Shown in pieces: positions 1 to 7,341 of a DNA stretch of 11,690 bases (positions are counted from its first letter, which is position 1; each line of letters opens with the position of its first letter). The notes under the pieces are model-generated. The model did no database searches, was not told the origin of the DNA, and saw only the letters and a list, made by a program, of their open reading frames with translations. The stretch spans positions 1-11,690 of the forward strand of contig JAOAFP010000042.1 in assembly GCA_026416215.1 (NCBI GenBank), written 5' to 3'. The position numbers were made by a program, and so were the translations under genes. The stretch is from Negativicutes bacterium. GTDB lineage: Bacteria > Bacillota > Negativicutes > SKW292.

Positions 1-477
1 GGGCGGGCGTCGGGCATTGCCGGCATCCCCACTCCCGATGCCCAGCTTCTTGGCCGTCACCGTTTCAGTTTACTTTGGCTGGCGGCCGACGATCTGAACG
101 CTGTGTCACAACGGTCGCGCCGCTGGCGGACCCCGCTGTTCCTGCACCAGAAACAGGATCTTTACATGCTGAGCCAGCGGCTGGAGCGGTTTCAGCTGCC
201 GCCGGCTGAAATCACCCCGCCGGCTGAGTACTCGTTGTTCAGCCTGAGTGGCAACAGCGAGCTGTCCTGCTGTAAAAAGGCCCTGAACAGCAACGAAGTG
301 GTGATCAGGGTGTTCAATCCCGGACAGACCATTGAACGGGCAGCGGTCAGGAGCAAGGTATTCAGGAACTACCGTCCGGCCAGTCTGGCCGAACAGCCGG
401 TTGGCAAAAGCAGTAAAAAAGCTGAGGATGACAAGATCCGGCCAAATCAGGCGGCTACCTGGCTGGCCAGCTGGTGA
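1..477 (+). CDS. Probable GH38 alpha-mannosidase, C-terminal part (5' end outside window)
   Basis: The reading frame is open from base 1 and stops at TGA 475-477, giving about 158 residues of the C-terminus. The segment reading SLFSLSGNSELSCCKKAL, followed by VVIRVFNPG, resembles the last beta-sandwich domain of family 38 glycoside hydrolases, where a '(S)-x-L-K-x-A-E ... lvlRlyN' pattern is typical. GH38 enzymes cleave alpha-mannosyl linkages (or mannosylglycerate-type substrates) in the cytoplasm during glycan salvage. The catalytic domain is not in the window, so activity and substrate cannot be judged. The usual acidic residue after the KxA motif is not obvious (KKALNSNE), so the match is by pattern only. 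A strong hairpin follows 11 bases after the stop. The family call is moderately sure; a different beta-sandwich glycosidase tail is the main alternative. Confidence 0.6.
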   Translation, partial: GRASGIAGIPTPDAQLLGRHRFSLLWLAADDLNAVSQRSRRWRTPLFLHQKQDLYMLSQRLERFQLPPAEITPPAEYSLFSLSGNSELSCCKKALNSNEVVIRVFNPGQTIERAAVRSKVFRNYRPASLAEQPVGKSSKKAEDDKIRPNQAATWLASW

Positions 478-488
478 AACCGGCCGGC

Positions 489-530
489 ACAAGAGCAAAC
501 GCCGCACCATAGCGCGGCGTTTGCTCTTGT
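489..530. terminator. Perfect 17-bp hairpin after the mannosidase gene, probable terminator
   Basis: Left arm 489-505 and right arm 514-530 are perfectly complementary over 17 bp around an 8-base loop (506-513). It starts 11 bases after the mannosidase stop and lies 76 bases before the next start codon. No run of T follows on either strand, so it is not a textbook intrinsic terminator. It could act as a terminator aided by Rho, or as an RNA 3' stabiliser. Confidence 0.55.
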
Positions 531-606
531 CGGGATAAGCCGTAAAAGCAGCCCGGGGAAAAGAACTTGGGCAGAAAAGTGTGAAACCGGACACAGAAGG
601 CGAAGA

Positions 607-1461
607 ATGGACAACGGTAATAACATAAAAATCAGACTGCTTGCTCTCGATCTGGACGGCACGCTAAACAACAGTGAACACCAAATCAGCCCCCGGACCC
701 TGAAAGCCTTGATGGCCGCCCAGCGTCAGGGGATAAAAATCGCTTTGACTTCGGGCCGCCCGGCCCCCGGTTTGCGCCGGGAGGCCGAATGGCTGCAACT
801 GGCCGCTTACGGCGGCTACCTCCTCTCCTATAACGGCGGCCTGGCTGTCCGGGCGGCTGACGGCGTGGTGCTGTTTGAAAACCGTATACCGCGGGGACTG
901 GCCGTCGAACTGCTGAGACACATTGAGCCGCTGCCGGTGGTGCCGGTGGTGGACGACGGGCACCACATTTATACTGACAACCCCGACAACTACAAGATCC
1001 GCGACGCCGGCAAGGGTAACTGCCTGCCGCTGAAAATTGTGGCCAACGTGGCTGGCGCGGTAGACTTCGATCCAGGCAAGATCGCCATCGCTGCCCCGCC
1101 GGAGACTATGGCCGAGCTGGGGGAAGAGATTACTGCCCCGTTCAGGCAGCGGCTGTCGTTTGTGTTTTCTGCCCCTTTTTACCTGGAATGCACGGCTCTG
1201 GGGGTGAGTAAGGGCAACGGCCTGGCCAGGCTGGCCGGAGCGATTGGGGTTGACCGTCGGGAAATAATGGCCTTTGGCGATGCCGACAATGATATCGAGA
1301 TGCTGAGATTTGCCGGTTGCGGTGTGGCTATGGGCAACGCCGGTGACACCGTCAGACAGGCCGCCGATCTGGTCACCCTCAGCAATGACCAGGACGGGAT
1401 CGCCGTGGTGGTGGAGCGGCTGCTGGACAACGGTGGCTACTGGCCGCCGGCCGGGACATAA
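607..1461 (+). CDS. Cof-type HAD-IIB family phosphatase
   Basis: A 284-residue protein with all four HAD motifs. Motif I is DLDGT (D15 nucleophile, D17 acid/base), motif II is LTSGR (T48), the motif III lysine is K202 (VSKGNG), and motif IV is GDADND (D225, D229). The large middle segment between motifs II and III is the C2 cap typical of the Cof subfamily, which dephosphorylates sugar phosphates, FMN precursors and related cytoplasmic metabolites. The exact substrate cannot be read from sequence. The ATG at 607 is preceded by AGAAGG six bases upstream, and motif I begins at the usual distance from it. The gene stands alone: a hairpin lies upstream and a strong terminator downstream, converging with the nitroreductase. 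A link to the upstream glycosidase (sugar-phosphate turnover) is only a guess. Confidence 0.9.
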   Translation: MDNGNNIKIRLLALDLDGTLNNSEHQISPRTLKALMAAQRQGIKIALTSGRPAPGLRREAEWLQLAAYGGYLLSYNGGLAVRAADGVVLFENRIPRGLAVELLRHIEPLPVVPVVDDGHHIYTDNPDNYKIRDAGKGNCLPLKIVANVAGAVDFDPGKIAIAAPPETMAELGEEITAPFRQRLSFVFSAPFYLECTALGVSKGNGLARLAGAIGVDRREIMAFGDADNDIEMLRFAGCGVAMGNAGDTVRQAADLVTLSNDQDGIAVVVERLLDNGGYWPPAGT

Positions 1462-1499
1462 CCGCCTGGGTCGCCCGGATCCGGCTGACTGCAAAGGAC

Positions 1500-1546
1500 A
1501 AAAATCAAGCCGCCGGCGCCGCGAGTGTGCCGGCGGCTTGATTTTT
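1500..1546. terminator. Bidirectional intrinsic terminator between convergent genes
   Basis: Left arm 1500-1517 pairs perfectly with right arm 1529-1546, and one G-T plus one G-C pair extend the stem inward. The arms begin with AAAAA and end with TTTTT, so the RNA from either strand has a GC-rich stem followed by a U run. It lies between the HAD stop at 1461 and the nitroreductase stop at 1563, and can end transcription of both. Confidence 0.9.
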
Positions 1547-1562
1547 ACGGCGGCTGCGCAGA

Positions 1563-2351
1563 CTACAGGAATCTGACGTCAATCCGGTTGCGCGGCGGCA
1601 CGCGGTGGAAGCGGAACCGAGGCAGACCGAACATCAGGGCGTGTTGCAGGCTGTGACCGGCCGGCAGACTGAGTACATCCAGCACCCGTTGGTTATTTTC
1701 GGCGGCGATTTTGAAAAACCCTGCCCAGCATGTTCCCCAGTTTCTGGCCTGGGCGGCCAGTTCAAACGTCCGCAGGGCGATCACGCAGTCACCAAAGCTG
1801 TCGGGATTATCGTCGGCAGCGTAGGCGATTAGCAGGTGAGGAGCGCCGCGGTTGACCACGTCATAGCCTCCGGCCAGACGTTCACGGGCACTGGCGGGCA
1901 GGATGCGCTGGTCGATCAGCCAGTCCAGGCATTTGGCGCTCAGGTCGGCTACCCTGTCTCGCCCTGAAACCACCAACCACTTCACTGGTTGCAGATTTTT
2001 CGCCGACGGCGAATACTGACAGACCGCCAGCATTTCGAGGATCTCTCCCTGGGGTAGTTCGTCGGGCCTGAAATAACGGGTGGAGCGGCGGTTTTTCACC
2101 AACCCGGCAAATTCGGGGTAGGAAGGCTGGACGGACAGCGGCTCTCCCCGCTCTCCGGCCAGGCCGTCAGCGGCAATCTCAATGGCCGCGGTCGGGCATA
2201 CGGCCAGACAGTGACCGCAGGCTGAACAGATGGTCTGGTAATTGGCTCTAAGTTCGGGAAACTGGCCTTCGGCACCGGTGAACAGCGACCACGGGCAGTG
2301 GCGGGCACACAGTCCGCATTTTGTACATTTGCTGGCGTTAATATTCAGCAT
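1563..2351 (-). CDS. Nitroreductase-family protein with N-terminal 2[4Fe-4S] ferredoxin domain
   Basis: A 262-residue fusion. Residues 1-60 carry two CxxCxxCxxxCP clusters (C9, C12, C15, C19 and C42, C45, C48, C52), a bacterial-type ferredoxin. From about residue 84 the FMN-dependent nitroreductase fold begins with VKNRRSTRYF, where R88-S90 would contact the FMN phosphate; a GTCWAGF segment near residue 205-211 is also typical of the family. Such fusions in anaerobes pass electrons from ferredoxin to FMN and on to an unknown acceptor (nitro compounds, quinone-like or other oxidised substrates). The ATG at 2351 is chosen because GGGGGAG sits nine bases upstream; the in-frame GTG at 2357 has only about three bases of spacing. 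It is the last gene of the minus-strand cluster, 58 bases after the flavoprotein, and ends at the shared terminator. Confidence 0.9.
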   Translation of the reverse strand: MLNINASKCTKCGLCARHCPWSLFTGAEGQFPELRANYQTICSACGHCLAVCPTAAIEIAADGLAGERGEPLSVQPSYPEFAGLVKNRRSTRYFRPDELPQGEILEMLAVCQYSPSAKNLQPVKWLVVSGRDRVADLSAKCLDWLIDQRILPASARERLAGGYDVVNRGAPHLLIAYAADDNPDSFGDCVIALRTFELAAQARNWGTCWAGFFKIAAENNQRVLDVLSLPAGHSLQHALMFGLPRFRFHRVPPRNRIDVRFL

Positions 2352-2381
2352 CGTCACCTACTCCCCCAATCTTCTAAATTT

Positions 2382-2396
2382 CCCGGCCGTGCCGGG
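2382..2396 (-). other. Short GC hairpin between flavoprotein and nitroreductase genes
   Basis: A CCCGGC stem pairs with GCCGGG around a 3-base loop. On the minus strand it is followed by AAATTT, not by a U run, so it is unlikely to be a full terminator. It could lower read-through or protect the upstream message. The function is uncertain. Confidence 0.25.
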
Positions 2397-2409
2397 TTCC
2401 GGCAGCCGG

Positions 2410-3045
2410 TCAGCGGATAAAGCTGGTGACCACTTCCCGGCGGCCGGGGGGAATATCCACCTGGTCGCCGGCCAGGCGGATACACTTTATCAGCCAGGCC
2501 ATGTTGCGGGCCAGGTTGACCATGGTCTGAAGTCCCTCGCCGTCCTGGCTGACTTCTCCGGCCTCGCGGCCGAACCCCATATTCCAGTACGACGAACCCA
2601 CCACGAACATCTGGCCGATAGTGAAAAAGTGGTTAAGGGTGTCGAAGGTGTGCACCGCCCCGGCCCGGCGGACAGCCACCACCGCTGCCCCCACCTTGCG
2701 GCGGAAGAGGTCGCCATTGACGCAGGCCACCATTGCCGCCCGGTCGATGAAGGCCTTGATCTGGGCGGTGGGACCGGCGCAGTACACCGGCGACCCGAGG
2801 ATGATACCATCGGCCGCCTGCATTCTGGCCAACCACTGGTTGAGCGGATCGCCATCGATAGCGCAGCGGCCGTCCTGCCGCCGGCGGCAGGCACCGCAGC
2901 CCGAGCAGCCGTTCACCGTCTGGCTGCCGAGATCGATAATTTCCGTCGTTATTCCATGCCTTCCCATCTCGTCGGCCACGGTGGTCAGAAGGCGGTGAGT
3001 GTTGCCCCGCGGACGGGGACTGCCGTTAAAAGCCAGGACTAGCAT
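2410..3045 (-). CDS. Flavodoxin-fold iron-sulfur flavoprotein / NAD(P)H-dependent FMN reductase family
   Basis: A 211-residue cytoplasmic protein. The N-terminal strand and loop LAFNGSPRPRGNT (residues 4-16) form the FMN-phosphate loop of the flavodoxin-like NADPH-dependent FMN reductase family. A compact cysteine motif CxxCxxCx7C (C47, C50, C53, C61) is the arrangement seen in iron-sulfur flavoproteins of anaerobes, where it binds a [4Fe-4S] cluster. GSPVYCAGPTAQIKAFIDR (residues 84-102) is the second flavin-contact segment. The C-terminal NMAWLIK segment is also typical of the group. Iron-sulfur flavoproteins take electrons from ferredoxin and have been linked to removal of O2 or H2O2 in methanogens, but the substrate here is unknown. 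The ATG at 3045 has AAGGGGG upstream with 8-base spacing. It is the middle gene of the minus-strand cluster, 52 bases after the transporter. Confidence 0.88.
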   Translation of the reverse strand: MLVLAFNGSPRPRGNTHRLLTTVADEMGRHGITTEIIDLGSQTVNGCSGCGACRRRQDGRCAIDGDPLNQWLARMQAADGIILGSPVYCAGPTAQIKAFIDRAAMVACVNGDLFRRKVGAAVVAVRRAGAVHTFDTLNHFFTIGQMFVVGSSYWNMGFGREAGEVSQDGEGLQTMVNLARNMAWLIKCIRLAGDQVDIPPGRREVVTSFIR

Positions 3046-3067
3046 TGCATGTTCCCCCTTATTTAGT

Positions 3068-3097
3068 GCGGTGACCGGCTGCTGCCGGTGTGACCGC
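3068..3097 (-). other. Imperfect hairpin directly after the transporter stop codon
   Basis: A 6-bp core (ACCGGC with GCCGGT, 4-base loop) is flanked by a further GCGGT/ACCGC 5-bp stem with a small asymmetric bulge. It begins at the base next to the transporter stop. There is no U run after it. It may give partial termination or 3'-end protection within the minus-strand operon. Confidence 0.3.
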
Positions 3098-4393
3098 TCA
3101 GAGATAGCGCAGGTAAATATAGGCGGTGGATATGATTATCGACAGGATCATCAGCGGGAAACCGATCGCCAGATAGCGGCGGAAGGTAATCAGGTACCCC
3201 TCCTGGGCGGCCAGTCCGGCCACCACCACGTTGGCACTGGCCCCGATCAGCGTCCCGTTGCCGCCCAGGCAGGCCCCCAGTGCCAGACTCCACCACAGCG
3301 GTTCGAGGTTGGCAACCCCCATTGTTCCCAGGTCCTTGATCAGCGGGATCATCGTGGCCACAAACGGGATGTTGTCGACAAAGGCCGAAGCGATGGCACT
3401 CAGCCACAAAATCAGCATGGCGGTGGCGGAGGTGTCGCCGGCGGTAAGTGCTATTAACCGTTCAGCCAGAAGGCTGATCACCCCGGTTTCCACCAGGCCG
3501 CCCACCAATACGAACAGTCCGACGAAAAAAAACAGCGTCACCCATTCTACCCGGCTGAAAACATGCTCGAGGTTGGTCTCCGTCCCCCGCTGGGTGAGCA
3601 ACATCAGCAGGGTGGCTCCCAGCATGGCACAAGTGGCAGTTTCCAGCTGTATGGTCCGGTGCAGGAAAAACAGCCCGATGGTCAGGGCCAGCACCGCCAG
3701 ACAGATTTTCAGCAGACGGGGATTTTTTATCTGTTTCCGCTCATCAAGGGACATAATCATTCCGGGGTCATGCCCCTCGCTCACCAGTGAATGGCGGTAA
3801 ACAAACAGCAGGCAGGCGATGGTCACCGCATGGATGAGAGCCGAAACCAGAGCCAGGTTTTCGATAAAGCTCATAAAGGTCAGTTCATTAACTGCGCTGC
3901 CGATCATTATGTTGGGGGGATCGCCGATAAGGGTGGCTGTGCCACCGGTGTTGGACGCGATGATCTGGGCGATCAGGTAGGGAATGGGCTTGAGTTTCAG
4001 CTGCCGGGCGATGCTGACGGTTACCGGCACCATCAGCATCACAGTGGTGACGTTGTCGAGAAAAGCCGAGCCAACTGCAGTCAGGGTGCTCAGGGCAACG
4101 AACAGCCTGGCCGGGTGGCCGCCCACCCGTTTGGCTGTCCAGATGGCCAAAAACCGGAATAACCCGGAATCCCCGGTGATGGTGACGATAATCATCATTC
4201 CTACCAGCAGGCCAATGGTGTTGAAGTCAATGTGATGAATGGCCTGGTGCTGGTCAATGATCCCCACTGTCAGCATGGCCGCTGCTCCGGCCAGGGCGAC
4301 GATGGTGCGGTGGATTTTTTCCCAGACAATCAGGGCGTAGGCCAGGCAGAAAATAATCATCGCCGCCAGCGGCTGGTCAATCGGACAAATCAT
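3098..4393 (-). CDS. ArsB/NhaD-superfamily (ion transporter) inner-membrane permease
   Basis: A 431-residue, strongly hydrophobic protein with two homologous halves. SAFLDNVTTVMLMVPV (109-124) is echoed by SAFVDNIPFVATMIPL (336-351), and NTGGTATLIGDPPNIMIGSA (148-167) by GGNGTLIGASANVVVAGLA (377-395). These paired signatures, including the re-entrant G-T-x-x-L-I-G-D/A loops, belong to the ion-transporter superfamily (ArsB, NhaD, P-protein/OCA2-like, SLC13-like). Substrates in this group include arsenite, Na+/H+ and carboxylates, and the sequence does not decide among them. A hydrophilic stretch at about residues 202-227 is probably the central cytoplasmic loop. The ATG at 4393 is preferred because GAGG stands six bases before it; in-frame ATG 4399 and GTG 4408 lack usable spacing. 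It is the first gene of the minus-strand cluster, with a promoter at 4442-4470. Confidence 0.88.
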   Translation of the reverse strand: MICPIDQPLAAMIIFCLAYALIVWEKIHRTIVALAGAAAMLTVGIIDQHQAIHHIDFNTIGLLVGMMIIVTITGDSGLFRFLAIWTAKRVGGHPARLFVALSTLTAVGSAFLDNVTTVMLMVPVTVSIARQLKLKPIPYLIAQIIASNTGGTATLIGDPPNIMIGSAVNELTFMSFIENLALVSALIHAVTIACLLFVYRHSLVSEGHDPGMIMSLDERKQIKNPRLLKICLAVLALTIGLFFLHRTIQLETATCAMLGATLLMLLTQRGTETNLEHVFSRVEWVTLFFFVGLFVLVGGLVETGVISLLAERLIALTAGDTSATAMLILWLSAIASAFVDNIPFVATMIPLIKDLGTMGVANLEPLWWSLALGACLGGNGTLIGASANVVVAGLAAQEGYLITFRRYLAIGFPLMILSIIISTAYIYLRYL

Positions 4394-4399
4394 CGCCAT

Positions 4400-4403
4400 C
4401 CTC
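4400..4403 (-). promoter_or_regulatory. Ribosome binding site deciding the transporter start
   Basis: GAGG (minus strand) lies six bases upstream of ATG 4393. It abuts ATG 4399 and is inside the frame of GTG 4408, so it supports only the innermost start. Confidence 0.55.
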
Positions 4404-4441
4404 GTCACAGAGCGTTTTACGGGGGCAAATCACCCGTCCTG

Positions 4442-4470
4442 AGACTACTACAGCCGGCGGGGGATGTCAA
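4442..4470 (-). promoter_or_regulatory. Sigma-70/A-type promoter for the transporter cluster
   Basis: On the minus strand a perfect TTGACA (-35, 4465-4470) is followed, after exactly 17 bases, by TAGTCT (-10, 4442-4447), which keeps the key T1, A2 and T6 positions. The predicted start is near 4435, giving a leader of about 42 bases to the transporter ATG. The weak -10 suggests that an activator may help, but no operator is seen. Its -35 lies about 160 bases from the -35 of the divergent alaS promoter. Confidence 0.55.
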
Positions 4471-4630
4471 TAACGGCCGGGTCATCCATCCGGGATCGGG
4501 CGTTTTTACGCCTTCGGCCGGGTCCGAAAAGGGCGCCGTCCGGGCAGTCAGACGGTTAACCCTATACCCAGCACAGGGGAATTTGCCGGCCGCGGTCGCA
4601 ATGCTCCCGCTGTTAGGGGCGATGCTCCAT

Positions 4631-4659
4631 TTGTCCAAACGTCCGGGCAGTGGTATAAT
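4631..4659 (+). promoter_or_regulatory. Extended -10 sigma-70/A promoter of the alaS operon
   Basis: TTGTCC (-35, 4631-4636) is separated by 17 bases from a perfect TATAAT (-10, 4654-4659), which also carries the TG of an extended -10 (TGG at 4651-4653). Transcription would begin near 4666, leaving a 40-base leader before the alaS start. The rest of the 4409-4630 intergenic stretch holds the divergent promoter and GC-rich sequence with no recognisable gene. The leader is too short for a T-box. Confidence 0.8.
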
Positions 4660-4705
4660 GCAGGCAACAATTTCGGCTCTGGCCGTCGAAAATAAGGTGA
4701 CAGTT

Positions 4706-7318
4706 TTGACCGGGAATGAAATAAGACAAAGTTTTCTCGATTTTTTTGCCGGCAAGGGACACCTGATTCAGCCGAGTGCATCCCTGATTCCGGAAGACGA
4801 TCCCACCTTACTGCTGATTGGGGCGGGAATGGCGCCGCTAAAGCCGTACTTCACCGGCAAGCTGGTGCCGGCCAACCGGCGGATGGCTTCCTGCCAGAAG
4901 TGCATCCGTACCGGCGATATTGACAACGTCGGCCGTACCGCCCGTCACCACACTTTCTTCGAAATGCTGGGCAACTTTTCGTTTGGCGACTATTTCAAGC
5001 GCGAGGCCATTGCCTGGGGCTGGGAATACGTGACCGGGGTGCTGAAACTGCCGCCCGGCCGGTTGTGGGTGAGCGTCCACACCGATGACGACGAGGCGGC
5101 CGGTCTCTGGCAGGAGGTGGTGGGCATCCCGGCCGGACGGATTGTTCGCCTGGCTGACAATTTCTGGGAAATAGGACCGGGACCGTGCGGACCGTGCTCG
5201 GAGATCTACGTGGACCAGGGTGAGGAATTTGGTTGCGATAATCCGGCCTGCGGGGTGGGATGTGACTGCGATCGCTACCTTGAGATCTGGAATCTGGTGT
5301 TCACCCAGTACGACCGCGACGAGGCCGGCAATTACACCCCTCTTGCCCAGAAGAACATCGACACCGGGGCCGGGCTGGAGCGGATCGCCGCTGTCATGCA
5401 GGGGAAGAGGTCAAATTACGAGACCGATTTGGTTTTCCCGATCATAAAATGCACGCAGGATATTGCCGGTTACGCCTACGGGCGGGACGGGCGGCGCGAT
5501 GTGTCGTTCAACGTGATTGCCGACCACCTGCGCAGCGTGGTGTTTATGGTGGGCGACGGGGTGCTGCCGGCCAACGAGGGCCGGGGCTATGTGCTGCGGC
5601 GGCTGCTGCGACGGGCGGTGCGACACGGCCGGCTGCTGGGGATCGAGCGGCCATTCCTGGTCGAACTGGCCGGGGTGGTGGTGGAGATGTTTGGCGGCCA
5701 CTACCCCAATTTGGCGGAGAAACAATCCTACATCGCCAACATTATCAGTATGGAAGAGGAGCGGTTCAACCGGACGCTGGCCCAGGGGCTGGACCTCCTT
5801 AAGGATGAGGTGGACCGGCTGGCGGCAGCCGGACTGACGGTCATGCCCGGGGAGACGGTTTTTAGGCTGTACGATACTTTCGGCTTCCCCTGGGAACTTA
5901 CCGGTGAGGTGCTGAAGGAAAGCGGGCTGGGTTTTGACAGCGGCCGGTTTGAGGAATGTATGGAGGAACAGCGGCAGCGGGCCCGGGCTGCCCGGGACGA
6001 AAGCGGTGAATTTGCCGTCGTGCCGGATTTGGCCGGGCTGGCCGGCCGGACGGTGGAATACCGGCCGGAAGCGAAGGAAAGCCAGGTGCTGGAAGTTTTC
6101 CGCGGCAGCGAGATTGTTGGGCAGGTTGCGGCCGGTGACGGACCGGTGGCGGTGGTTCTGGCTGCTTCGCCCTTCTACCCTGAGGGGGGCGGACAGGTAG
6201 GGGACAGCGGCTGGCTGGAGGCCGACAGCCTGCGGTTCCGGGTGGACACCTCCCGTCGGCTGCCGGACGGCACTCCATTTGTGATCGGTGAGGTGGTTGA
6301 GGGTTACCTGACGCCGGGATTGTCTGTCCAAACACTGGCCGACCGGGCCCGCAATGCCGCCATCGCCCGCAACCACTCGGCCACCCATCTGCTGCACGCG
6401 GCACTGCGCAAGGTGCTGGGCGGGCACGTCAACCAGGCTGGATCGCTGGTTGATGAGGATCGGCTGCGGTTTGACTTTTCCCATTTCCAGGCCCTGACAG
6501 CCGACCAGCTGAAACGGGTGGAGGATCTGGTCAACGCCAAGATCTGGGCTAGCCTGCCCACCACCATTTCCTGCATGGGACAGGCTGAGGCCAGACAGCG
6601 GGGGGCAATGGCCCTGTTCGGCGAAAAGTACGGCGACCGCGTCCGCGTCGTCAGCGTCGGCGATTTCAGCCGGGAACTTTGCGGCGGCACTCACGTCCGC
6701 CATGCCGGCGAGATCGGCATATTCAAGATAGTCAGCGAGGAGAGTGTGGCGGCGGGCATGCGCCGGATCGAGGCCGTAACCGCCCAGGGGGTGCTGGAAC
6801 TGGTGCGCCGGCAGGAGGAATGGCTGGCTGGCGGCAGCAGGCTGTTGCGCTGTGCCCCGCCCGAACTGGCCGGGCGGCTAGAAGGACTGCTGGCCCGCAA
6901 CCGAGATCTGGAAAGGGAAGTGGCCCAGCAAGCCATGGTTATCGCCCGCAGTCAGGTCGAGCGGATAGCGGCCTCGGCCGAGGAAGTCGGCGGACACCGG
7001 CTGGCTAAGGCGACGGTGGCGGTGAAGACAGTGGATGAACTGCGGGGGGTGGCCGATCTGGTCCGCGACCGGCTGGGAAGCGGGGCGGTAGTGGCCGGAG
7101 CGGCCATCGACGGCAAGTATAATATGCTGGTGGCCCTGACCGCCGACCTGGTGGAGAAGGGGCTCAAGGCCGGCGTGCTGGTCAAGCAGGTGGCCGCCCG
7201 TCACGGCGGGAGTGGCGGCGGCCGGCCAGAGCTGGCCCAGGCCGGGTTCAGACGGGAGGACGATCTGCGGTCGGCGATGGCTGAGGCCGGGGACTGGCTG
7301 GCCGGACAGCTGAGCTGA
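4706..7318 (+). CDS. alaS: Alanyl-tRNA synthetase
   Basis: Charges tRNA-Ala with alanine in the cytoplasm and edits mischarged Ser and Gly. From TTG 4706 the protein has 870 residues, the normal family length. The class II catalytic domain fills roughly residues 1-240 (GNFSFGDYFKREAIAWGWEY, GPGPCGPCSEIYVD, a C177/C182/C186/C188 cluster, NIDTGAGLER). The tRNA-recognition region follows. The editing domain carries the zinc site HSATH (H557, H561) and CGGTH (C659, H663). The C-terminal oligomerisation (DHHA1) domain ends with a GGSGGGRP motif near residue 834. The start at TTG gives MTGNEIRQSF and has AAGGTGA five bases upstream. GTG 4697 (three residues longer) is the alternative, but it has no Shine-Dalgarno. 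The ATG at 4658 overlaps the -10 box and cannot be used. It is first in a plus-strand operon, 23 bases before ireB. Confidence 0.97.
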   Translation: MTGNEIRQSFLDFFAGKGHLIQPSASLIPEDDPTLLLIGAGMAPLKPYFTGKLVPANRRMASCQKCIRTGDIDNVGRTARHHTFFEMLGNFSFGDYFKREAIAWGWEYVTGVLKLPPGRLWVSVHTDDDEAAGLWQEVVGIPAGRIVRLADNFWEIGPGPCGPCSEIYVDQGEEFGCDNPACGVGCDCDRYLEIWNLVFTQYDRDEAGNYTPLAQKNIDTGAGLERIAAVMQGKRSNYETDLVFPIIKCTQDIAGYAYGRDGRRDVSFNVIADHLRSVVFMVGDGVLPANEGRGYVLRRLLRRAVRHGRLLGIERPFLVELAGVVVEMFGGHYPNLAEKQSYIANIISMEEERFNRTLAQGLDLLKDEVDRLAAAGLTVMPGETVFRLYDTFGFPWELTGEVLKESGLGFDSGRFEECMEEQRQRARAARDESGEFAVVPDLAGLAGRTVEYRPEAKESQVLEVFRGSEIVGQVAAGDGPVAVVLAASPFYPEGGGQVGDSGWLEADSLRFRVDTSRRLPDGTPFVIGEVVEGYLTPGLSVQTLADRARNAAIARNHSATHLLHAALRKVLGGHVNQAGSLVDEDRLRFDFSHFQALTADQLKRVEDLVNAKIWASLPTTISCMGQAEARQRGAMALFGEKYGDRVRVVSVGDFSRELCGGTHVRHAGEIGIFKIVSEESVAAGMRRIEAVTAQGVLELVRRQEEWLAGGSRLLRCAPPELAGRLEGLLARNRDLEREVAQQAMVIARSQVERIAASAEEVGGHRLAKATVAVKTVDELRGVADLVRDRLGSGAVVAGAAIDGKYNMLVALTADLVEKGLKAGVLVKQVAARHGGSGGGRPELAQAGFRREDDLRSAMAEAGDWLAGQLS

Positions 7319-7341
7319 CAGCGGACGCAGGGGGAGGACAG

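Noticed and set aside
664..1494. 276-codon minus-strand frame opposite the Cof-type phosphatase
   Set aside because: The plus strand carries all four HAD motifs and a ribosome site. The antisense product shows no motif and runs toward the terminator.
2242..3042. 266-codon plus-strand frame across the nitroreductase and flavoprotein genes
   Set aside because: It spans two real minus-strand genes and their gap, and its composition is His/Ala-rich with no family signature.
4232..4696. In-frame upstream extension of alaS beginning in the transporter region
   Set aside because: The added residues have no counterpart in AlaS proteins, they lie opposite the transporter gene and across both promoters, and they precede the predicted transcript start.
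4409..4705. Possible T-box riboswitch before alaS
   Set aside because: No T-box-type consensus or specifier stem was seen, and the strong promoter leaves only about 40 bases of leader.
5411..6703. Long open frame of about 430 codons on the minus strand inside alaS
   Set aside because: It lies fully opposite a well-conserved alaS and its product is rich in His, Gln, Pro and Arg without a recognisable domain. This is the usual antisense shadow in GC-rich DNA.
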